Below, piece after piece: positions 59,801 to 64,000 of a stretch of DNA of 64,000 nt. Source of the stretch: Branchiostoma floridae (taxonomy: Eukaryota > Chordata > Leptocardii > Amphioxiformes > Branchiostomatidae); contig NW_023365694.1 of assembly GCF_000003815.2 (NCBI RefSeq), forward strand, positions 1 to 64,000. The letters run 5' to 3'. Within the stretch, counting starts at the first letter, position 1, and every line of letters starts with the position of its first letter. A program made the position numbers and the translations under genes. The notes below the pieces were generated by a model. The model was not told the origin of the DNA. It worked only from the letters and a program-made list of their open reading frames with translations, and made no database searches.

Positions 59801-62800
59801 GTGGATGAAGGCAGTGCTGGGGAGGGCGTCGACCGTCAGTATCCCCTTGTGCACAGCTGCAGACATGTCAAGCGCTGACCTTGGTTTCACAACTGCCTCA
59901 AGGACAGATTCTTCTTCCTTCTGTCTTCTCCTGTGCTGAGAAACCAGCTGTAACCGGTTGGCTAATGAGAACAGTTCCTTACAATGACCTTTGAGCGTGA
60001 CCTTGTCATGTTCCTGTCTGACTGCAGCGTTTAGAACGTACTGCAGGAACTGCATGTTCCATCTGATGTCGTATGAGTAGCACTGCAGGTTCTTCTGGTC
60101 AGCCATGTTGGAAAGAATGACCTTGGAACACTCCACAAGGTCATACAGCAATGGATGCCTGAAGACATCCTGGAGGGCTGCAGACGTGAACTGTACATCA
60201 GATTCCAAAGATTTTAGTAGTCGTAATTCCCAGCTTTTCTTGGGATATTGCTTTGTGCTAACAATGGTTTGGAATTGCTCTTGCAGCCATTGAAGTCTTA
60301 ACTCCCAGTCTGAGAGACAAGATGATTCTAAGAAGCAACGTATGCCAAAACAGACAAGGTCCTGTATTGTTTTGTCATCCAAAGAAGGCTCAGATCTGAA
60401 ACAATAGAAAAACAAGATTTGAGACAAAATCACATGTCATAAGGCATTACTGACCATGTTTGATCTGAACTTGTTGTGGCATTTGAATGCAAATCTGCAA
60501 CCTTTATTTCTATATCAAATGATCAGAGAAGCTTTAAAATCTTAAAACTATGATTGCCAAGAACTTAATACGTCACTGTATCCTAACAAACATGTAATGT
60601 TCTATTCAAAATTTTAACTTGTACTGTAGGGATCAAGGGGCAACTTACCCTTTCTCTAGTGCTGAAGAAAGCTGCTGAAAAAGACCGACTAACACCGCCC
60701 CTTGCCTCTTGATGGTGCTGAGACTTGTACAGGCACTCAGTTCTGCTGCAGAAGGCAGCTTGTGGGTCCTCAACAGTGGAGCCATATCTGTACGCTTCTC
60801 ATCTGCACTGTCCGTGGTACAACCATCGAGGCTGAGGTGCTTCTCAATTATACTTTGTGCCAGCTGTAAGACAAGTATCAAACTTGTGTGAATTCACTTG
60901 GATCAGGAATGGACCAAAAACATAGAAGGAGAAGAAAATAGTAAACAGTGAATAAAAATGCTTTCCTCTCCATAAGGATGCTTACATTATAAATATATTT
61001 GACTTAAAACTTATCTAATACTGTATTCAAAATTGTCATCTTTCAAAATGAGTTTAAAGTGTTTTGCTCATCATAACATATAAGGCTGCTCCACCACACT
61101 GTGACTTGATATGACATCCAAAGTTCTCAAAATAGATGAGATAAAGTCAGTTGATCATGAGAGGAGCAGTAGACAGAGAAAGAGAAAGACAGACAGAGTG
61201 ATAATATCAGAAAGAGCTCTATAGGCAAGGACTGAATGTATCTTAGATTAGTAAAGGAATAAAAGATGTTTTGAAATGTTAAAGAGAGAGACCATAGGCG
61301 TCTCTTGACACGCACCTGTCTGTTGCTGAGAGTCCTCTGCGTGCTGACGTACACCTGAGTGACTGCCTGCAGTAGGGCTGCGGACAGCCCAGCCCCCTGC
61401 TGCAGTTCCTGTACAGTCAACACTGCAGCCTGCAGCAGCTCTGGTACAGAACAGCTCTCTGGGCCTGGGGAATACAATCATTATGGATGTGGTATCAATT
61501 TAGCATAGACTTATCAACTCGATTATCTTGTAGCATGCATTGTCCAGTTTTCAGTGGTCCTTCCTCTGGAACTAGAAGGCATGAGTTCAATTCCAGTGTC
61601 CCTCGCCTGACTTGGACGCTACCAGAAAGAGCCCCAGTCCTTAGGATGGGATGTTAACCCATGGTGCACTGTTCACTGCTTATAGGTAAGAGCTAACTTA
61701 AAGGGAATTTCCCCGGTACAATGAACCTGTAAATGCTGTAAACAACATCTGTCTTCTCTGTCATGACCAGTGAAAGAGTAGCTCTTCAGTGACAGTGTTC
61801 TAAACTGGATCAAAACCGTTTTTACTTTTTCTTACAAGATACTGACCTTTGACCTGCTCCCTGACCTCTTGGTGAACCCTGACCAGCTGCTGACACGCCC
61901 CCTCATCCACCAACCCTGCGCCCTGCAACAGCGACATCACATCCTCGGGGTCCAGGTTGCCATGGTTATCACCATGGTTACCATAGCGATCCTGCTCTCC
62001 CGTCATGTAGATCTCCACCCCGCGATTCCGCATGGCACGGGAGATCTCCCCGTGAACTGGGTCCATAGCAAGTATCAACCTGATGGGAAAATTTACATAC
62101 AATGACTTTTTAAAATGGTTGTTTTACTATATGCATATATATGTAGGGCAGAGATGCTTTTCTTATATGAAATCGTATCGTATCGTATCCATTTTTGATT
62201 ATACTGCTGCTGGGATCCCTGTCACGGGTAGGCAGCAGTCGGATAGTCTTCACACTGTGCTTCCAATGCGGCTGGTCTGTCCAGTGAGTCCAGCTCTGGG
62301 CTTCAACTGAAATCAAATGCTCTTTAAAGCAATGTTACAGAAAACATTGGGTTATGGTTCAAAGCAATGTTTCATTCATTTATTCCATAAAAAAGGAAAC
62401 TTAAGTTCTTGATTTGAAAAATAAATTTGATAACTACTCAGCTGCTTTCTTTGGGTCGTGAATGGACTGTACTACTTAATTCTGGCAGCAGGCTAGTGAT
62501 GGGCAAGGATGTGGTCACAAGCAGTTACTTGTAAGCAATGGAAAACAAATTTCCTCACTGACCTGAAGTCTGGATGAGGCTTGATGACTGGCACCTGTCC
62601 ATCAATCACGCCCCTCTCACTGATGCTGAGGACCCCGCCTGGCTCCAGCAGGGCGTTCAGACGATCCAGGACTGACGGACTGCACAGACGGACAGACATA
62701 TTGTTCATTGAAGTAAAGACAGATGTGCTTTGTGTGTGTTATTTATTTTGTTATCTAAGGAAAGACAGCTGTGTTTGCCTCTGTATGTTCAGCACCAGGG

Positions 62801-63966
62801 ACAGGTGTGTTAACCTGTGTGTTGATGGTGTTCAGTATGTGTATGTGTGTGGATGCTATTCATATGCATATGCCTGTGTGTAGATGGTGCTCAGTTCCAA
62901 GGACAGGTGTCTGCCTGTGTGGATGGTGTTCAGCACCATGGACAGGTGTGTTTGCCTGTGTGTGGATGGTGTTCAGCACCATGGACAGGTGTGTTTGCCT
63001 GTGTGTGGATGGTGTTCAGCACCATGGACAGGTGTGTTTGCCTGTGTGTGGATGGTGTTCAGCACCATGGACAGGTGTGTCTGCCTGTGTGGATGGTGTT
63101 CAGCACCATGGACAGGTGTGTTTGCCTGTGTGTGGATGGTGTTCAGCACCATGGACAGGTGTGTTTGCCTGTGTGTGGATGGTGTTCAGCACCATGGACA
63201 GGTGTGTTTGCCTGTGCGTGAATGGTGTTCAGCACCAGGGACAAGTGTGTTTGACTGTGTGCAGATGGTGTTGGGGACCAGAGACAGGTATGTTTAGCTG
63301 TGTGTGCGTGTGTGTGTGTGTAAATTTATACTCATGAGTTAACCAAGAATTTTATAAAGAATGCAAGCCTACCTGCAGAAGTTGACGTTGTCCACCAGCA
63401 GCCAGCCCCCAGTCTGTAGTGCCTGCACCAAAATGCTGTCAATCCACTCAAACGTCCCCTTACTGTCTGTGCCTGATGACAGCTTTTCAAACTTCACCTT
63501 CAACTCTGAAACAAACAGGTCAAGTGTCAGTACTCTTTGACATTATCCAAAACATTTAAATTTGGAAAGTTAAGAATTTGGAAAATCTAATCTCTCTTTT
63601 TACTAATACTTGTAATAGTGCCCATAGAAAGGTTTTAAAGTTGCACATGGAAAATGTATTTGTGTAAGAATACAATTCTGAACAAGGGATAAATTTCTTT
63701 TGAACACCTCTCAAACCAGACTTTCAATTCTTCAACCAAAGCAAAACCAAGAAATACATCTACCATCAGATAAATCTTCTAAGGTCATTACTATCATATT
63801 ATCTATGACTGACCTTGAAGCTCAGCCTGCAGCACAGCAAGGTCATTTGTGCTGTGCCCATGCTGTCCTTGGATGCCCTCTAGACGAGACAGCAGCTGTT
63901 CAAAAGCTGTGAACTTCTCCAAGGTCAGGCTGGAGTTGTTGTTTGATTCTCCTTCCTCCATAGAAC
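19652..63966 (-). CDS. MDN1: midasin (AAA+ ribosome-biogenesis ATPase), C-terminal ~3,330 codons, 62 exons
   Basis: Midasin (yeast Rea1) is the giant nuclear AAA+ motor that removes assembly factors from the pre-60S ribosome. Its C-terminal MIDAS domain grips UBL-domain partners (Ytm1/WDR12 and Rsa4/NLE1) while the ATPase ring pulls. The window holds the end of the AAA ring, the long linker, the acidic region and the VWA/MIDAS domain. Recognition rests on remembered conserved strings: GFCLPAEF, NAIEMSDDFDGKMH, RESTIHT-like text, KGDYRTGKRLNMRKVIPYI and RDSILDIKVPIFKGPGEM-like text. All 62 exon junctions were placed on GT-AG sites with consistent phase, except across the N gap at 27631-27885. 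Human midasin is 5,596 residues, so roughly the first 40% lies beyond 64000. Intron content is described separately. Confidence 0.97.
20025..20110. mobile_element. LINE-like 3' fragment
   Basis: The block CTGTAATCCCTGACACGGGTGGACAGCAGTCAGC...TTCACACCGCTCTTC resembles 62196-62300 and, on the opposite strand, 32305-32490. That last copy still encodes a reverse-transcriptase tail. Confidence 0.45.
21320..21740 (-). repeat. GA-rich DNA with degenerate copies of a midasin exon end
   Basis: Exon 21761..21875 ends in QQNKTQIAQ followed by a GTAAGT donor. Downstream in gene sense, two decayed copies occur: ACAGATAGCT near 21645-21680, and AAACAGAACAAGACTTAG with a GTAAGG donor near 21573-21600. GAGA microsatellite runs surround them. 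Confidence 0.6.
22640..22874 (-). repeat. duplicated midasin MIDAS exon plus two extra copies of its donor end
   Basis: Positions 22772..22874 repeat the last 103 bases of exon 22921..23095, including DDSLSM. The copy keeps the same frame, a CAACAG|GTCAG donor and a CACCACAG acceptor in the same phase. Two further short copies of the exon end (CACTC(C/A)CA(A/G)CAG|GTCAGTGTG) follow near 22715-22725 and 22662-22680. Confidence 0.85.
23531..23660 (-). other. intronic open segment of unknown origin
   Basis: On the minus strand, 23660 to about 23535 reads an open stretch (KLLLEDTGSQVNELRSIMLD..RRWCHLSEDELN then stop). It lies between midasin exons and is not part of the conserved protein. It might be the 3' end of a retroelement reverse transcriptase, but I cannot confirm that. 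Confidence 0.25.
24385..31648 (-). CDS. MDN1: midasin exons 46-55: acidic D/E-rich region
   Basis: Exons: 31511..31648, 30695..30827, 29798..29946, 29371..29449, 28918..29024, 28260..28386, then 26928..27140, 26220..26423, 25098..25307 and 24385..24480. The region begins with GFCLPAEFSDEMGGEGATQF and GGGIGEGEGAKDVSDQI, then long Glu/Asp runs, LDEKLWGDDMEEEEE, YDENEVDPYHG and a basic segment KRKPGQ...VHKRLRT that could act as a nuclear localisation signal. It is a flexible acidic tether before the MIDAS domain. Exon 28260..28386 ends in phase 1, but the next visible exon (26928..27140) starts in phase 0. At least one exon is therefore missing, most likely within the N run. Confidence 0.93.
27368..27630. 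repeat. tetranucleotide microsatellite (GGAT/GGAA) abutting the gap
   Basis: Imperfect runs of ATGG and GGAA repeats, which give long artificial reading frames on both strands. They directly border the N run and probably caused the assembly break. Confidence 0.85.
27631..27885. other. assembly gap (255 Ns)
   Basis: Unknown bases inside a midasin intron region between exons 28260..28386 and 26928..27140. The exon phases on either side do not match, so coding sequence is likely hidden here. The true gap size is unknown. Confidence 0.95.
30950..31192. repeat. dispersed repeat, second copy at 48550-48778
   Basis: Both copies share GGTACATGACTTCAGTTG-like text, CTTCCAATACCATGCCC(T/C)AGACACAGTG, a GGGACTACTT block and an ending AGTACCTTTA/TACCTTTACC. 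It is probably a SINE or SINE tail lying in midasin introns. Confidence 0.55.
32092..50341 (-). CDS. MDN1: midasin exons 20-45: distal linker
   Basis: Exons: 50252..50341, 49583..49764, 48983..49153, 47216..47303, 46516..46795, 45764..45864, 45152..45298, 44598..44693, 43928..44022, 43171..43299, 42199..42347, 41229..41338, 40217..40321, 38721..38855, 38099..38348, 37805..37854, 37239..37335, 36626..36746, 35981..36190, 35040..35162, 34555..34723, 34032..34120, 33397..33779, 33009..33155, 32729..32883 and 32092..32253. Family-typical strings include WPDHPTLKQ, SFPVTSPLMKFLTGLELLLKKAQ split over two exons, IIQWRRLEL, SSLGEFPARLQM, KSLSELFKYLGTIGLSYRKGL and HRATCKLLSILLGLFSDLASK. Exon 34 carries a threefold 14-residue repeat (SLQPRLPSL units). 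Exon 42 has a Ser/Thr-rich stretch of imperfect TMDS...EIST repeats. Confidence 0.9.
32305..32490 (+). mobile_element. 3' end of a non-LTR retrotransposon
   Basis: The plus strand encodes GRPRKTWMECVRKDMKVC, a typical C-terminal reverse-transcriptase string of chordate LINEs. A frame-degraded tail and a short TAGTGAGTGAGT run at the 3' end follow. It lies in a midasin intron. A related piece on the minus strand is at 48830-48905 (GRPRKTWMECVRRDIK). Confidence 0.6.
35290..35610. repeat. SINE-like dispersed repeat
   Basis: Contains TAGGACCTTAAATAAAGGTT and CAAGCACGTAAAAGAACCCA blocks, which resemble the conserved central domain seen in many deuterostome SINEs. A more diverged relative is at 61540-61740 (GGATGGGATGTTAACCCATGG). 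The family assignment is from memory and tentative. Confidence 0.4.
37093..37243. repeat. 90-bp perfect palindrome between 16-bp direct repeats
   Basis: Positions 37109-37198 are a perfect palindrome centred between 37153 and 37154 (AAATTTAATTAAATTT core). The 16-mer AAAAGTCCCACCTATA occurs at 37093-37108 and again at 37228-37243. The second copy spans the splice donor of midasin exon 37239..37335, so the first copy is a decoy donor. Confidence 0.95.
37400..37735 (-). mobile_element. tRNA-derived SINE
   Basis: The minus strand begins with TGGCCTAGTGGGTATAGTG (A box-like), followed by the family body (CTAAGCAGGGAAAGCAG, CAGCAGGGGGCTAGTCCACT). A (GT)8 run at 37576-37592 interrupts it. Confidence 0.6.
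39193..40088. mobile_element. ~0.9-kb DNA element with inverted termini
   Basis: The left end CATTGGCATAATACCGGTC is mirrored by GACCGGTATTATGCCAATG at the right end. The interior has no recognisable protein. It lies in the longest stretch between midasin exons 40217..40321 and 38721..38855. Confidence 0.6.
40359..40812. mobile_element. MITE with ~40-bp terminal inverted repeats
   Basis: The left end TTAAGGCCACACCAATTTAA...TTGGTTCACGGAT and the inverted right end TTTAGGCCATACCAATTTAA...TTGGTTCACGGAT enclose an AT-rich body without coding capacity. Confidence 0.7.
41629..42052. repeat. 19-bp minisatellite, about 22 copies
   Basis: The unit GCAGGTTGACTTGCTGTGT occurs with a few 20-bp variants (GCAGGGTTGACTTGCTGTCT). 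It lies in a midasin intron and produces spurious minus-strand frames (STCTQQVNLHTASQPA-like). Confidence 0.9.
42375..42720. mobile_element. 346-bp MITE with 13-bp TIRs and TCAAT duplication
   Basis: Starts CAGGACTCGAAAT and ends ATTTTGAGCCCTG, the inverted match. It is flanked on both sides by TCAAT (42370-42374 and 42721-42725). The body is rich in GTGCAGGTA motifs in both orientations. Confidence 0.7.
47610..48425. repeat. intronic satellite, five units of about 160 bp
   Basis: Each unit starts near a TTTTGGCCATTTTTGACTAAAA-type block and contains CAAATGACCTGAAATTTGGT, a GACATATG block and TTCTTCATAGATCACTT. Unit starts lie near 47610, 47779, 47939, 48101 and 48263, with a partial unit to 48425. 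Confidence 0.8.
48550..48778. repeat. dispersed repeat, partner of 30950-31192
   Basis: Shares the CTTCCAATACCATGCCCCAG and GGGACTACTTG blocks with the copy at 30950-31192. It lies in the intron between midasin exons 48983..49153 and 47216..47303. Confidence 0.55.
49190..49350 (-). repeat. degenerate copies of the start of midasin exon 22
   Basis: A decayed copy at 49201-49275 keeps CTGCAGGGCTGG, CAAATGCAGCA and TGTAACAGGCTTG. A shorter one lies near 49325-49350 (CAGGGTTGTGCCTATCAGC). Both match exon 48983..49153, including its acceptor side. Confidence 0.5.
50698..51118 (-). repeat. MDN1: 10-copy, ~42-bp array of a midasin exon end and splice donor
   Basis: The rightmost copy is the true end of exon 51077..51202. 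Further copies start at 51035, 50993, 50951, 50909, 50865, 50824, 50781, 50739 and 50698. Each unit reads, in gene sense, CTCACCCCCTTCCTCAGTGG, TATAACCCAG, then a GTAAGCTACC donor (the 50781 and 50824 copies differ at this end). Spacing is 42 bp for the first four extra copies, then 44, 41, 43, 42 and 41. Confidence 0.95.
51077..60395 (-). CDS. MDN1: midasin exons 7-19: proximal linker
   Basis: Exons: 59714..60395, 58867..59021, 57833..58025, 57331..57466, 56787..57009, 56235..56367, 55651..55836, 54757..54956, 53958..54130, 53103..53395, 52314..52511, 51807..51935 and 51077..51202. The encoded protein is mostly helical and poorly conserved, as expected for the linker that connects ring and MIDAS domain. 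Recognisable points are LQWRDRFWQV in exon 8, WVSLGLL-like WVQLGLLQVQ and GPVDPAEK in exon 16, and NLHPRVGFLVTRLEHL in exon 17. Exon 7 is unusually large (682 bp). Exon 15 uses the acceptor giving VSDRRYLC; the AG ten bases further in would create a stop. Exon 9 start and exon 19 end are tandemly duplicated in neighbouring introns. Confidence 0.88.
53488..53675. mobile_element. pogo/Tigger-like MITE
   Basis: The left end TA-CAGTAGAAGCCTGTTAATT and inverted right end AATTAGACGGCTTCTACT-TTA are typical CAGTA...-type termini. The ~180-bp body is non-coding. Confidence 0.55.
53680..53910 (+). mobile_element. LINE 3' end with (GAGT)n tail
   Basis: The plus strand encodes WKRTVERDLAEMGCTWEGV and ends in a stop, followed by a GAGTGAGTGAGT tail. 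This is the layout of a non-LTR retrotransposon 3' end, next to midasin exon 53958..54130. Confidence 0.55.
54969..55261 (-). mobile_element. full-length tRNA-derived SINE
   Basis: On the minus strand it begins with TGGCCAAGTGGGTAGAGTG (A box), then GTGAGTTTGATCCCCGG (B box). The family body follows (GCTAAGCAGAGAAAGCAG; CAGCAGGGGGCTAGTCCGCT) down to 54969. It is the best-preserved copy in the window. Confidence 0.72.
58055..58245. mobile_element. small MITE rich in CGCGG motifs
   Basis: Left part TTTCGCGGTAGCGGG, right part GCGAACATTTCTGCATTTACAGTA, with internal inverted TTTGCGGTGG / CCACCGCGAAC motifs. Non-coding. It lies between two copies of the duplicated start of midasin exon 9. Confidence 0.55.
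58275..58610 (-). repeat. MDN1: three degenerate copies of the start of midasin exon 9
   Basis: Copies at about 58278-58342, 58421-58500 and 58578-58608 repeat the first ~20 codons of exon 57833..58025 (LPL-LQTV---LQD-LGHDRA). The first two also carry the preceding CCCTGCAG acceptor. The first is in frame for 21 codons, the second has a frame break, and the third is a fragment. Confidence 0.82.
60649..63966 (-). CDS. MDN1: midasin exons 1-6 of this window: end of the AAA+ ring
   Basis: Exons: 63814..63966, 63373..63505, 62563..62679, 61847..62079, 61316..61464 and 60649..60863. Exon 2 has a Walker B-like WLLVDN preceded by a GTFEWIDSILVQAL helix. Exon 3 carries SVLDRLNALLEPGG and SISERG. The exon 3/4 junction builds FRLILAMDP (sensor 1 position) followed by GEISRAMRNRGVEIY, with arginine-finger-like residues. 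This is the typical second half of a midasin AAA module. By its position before the linker it should be the last (sixth) module, which is inference. The matching Walker A motif lies beyond the right edge. Confidence 0.9.
61540..61745. repeat. SINE-like repeat
   Basis: Contains GAGTTCAATTCC (B box-like) and GGATGGGATGTTAACCCATGG, similar in layout to 35290-35610. It lies in a midasin intron. Confidence 0.4.
62190..62310. mobile_element. LINE 3' fragment
   Basis: GATTATACTGCTGCTGGGATCCCTGTCACGG and following text match 20025-20110 in the same orientation and 32305-32490 in reverse. Confidence 0.45.
62765..63320. repeat. 43-bp minisatellite, about 10 copies
   Basis: The unit GGTGTTCAGCACCATGGACA + GGTGTGTTTGCCTGTGTGTGGAT repeats every 43 bp and ends in a GTGTGT run. 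Because 43 is not a multiple of three, the frame rotates through three open plus-strand frames, none of which is a gene. Confidence 0.9.
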
Positions 63967-64000
63967 CTGCGGGATTGAATATCATAAAAATATACTGTAA

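Noticed and set aside
62771-63337. Three plus-strand Cys-rich frames
   Set aside because: The 43-bp minisatellite rotates through three frames; the cysteines come from TGTGTG repeats.

Overview
The window looks like chordate genomic DNA, most probably amphioxus (Branchiostoma). Genes are split by phase-consistent GT-AG introns. The zinc-finger array and the collagen-like C-type lectins are of the type common in that genus. The DNA is packed with foldback elements, tRNA-derived SINEs and minisatellites. The species call is inference, since no database search was possible. One run of 255 Ns (27631-27885) shows this is a draft assembly.

Left part (1-18 kb). A plus-strand C2H2 zinc-finger gene with 19 fingers (556-2334) is followed by eroded finger remnants. 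Two paralogous minus-strand genes follow (6763-11148 and 12580-16231). Each encodes a type II membrane C-type lectin: a cytoplasmic module with repeated YYTI motifs, one membrane helix, a stalk and a C-terminal C-type lectin domain. The first has a stalk made of about twenty 42-bp repeats. Their upstream DNA is duplicated, once in inverted orientation with a truncated first exon (4540-4925).

Right part (18-64 kb). A single minus-strand gene, the 3' portion of midasin (MDN1/REA1), fills the rest. I could place 62 exons with matching splice phases, about 9.99 kb of coding sequence. They run from the last AAA+ module of the ring (right edge) through the linker and the acidic D/E-rich region to the C-terminal VWA/MIDAS domain and stop codon at 19652. 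The 5' end lies beyond position 64000. At least one acidic-region exon is probably hidden in the N gap, because exon phases do not match across it.

The most unusual property is that MDN1 exon edges have been tandemly duplicated again and again. There are seven extra copies of the last exon, a splice-compatible second copy of the MIDAS-motif exon, a ten-copy array of one exon end plus its splice donor, repeated copies of one exon start plus its acceptor, and smaller cases. Introns also hold a 90-bp perfect palindrome flanked by 16-bp direct repeats, satellites, MITEs, SINEs and LINE 3' ends.
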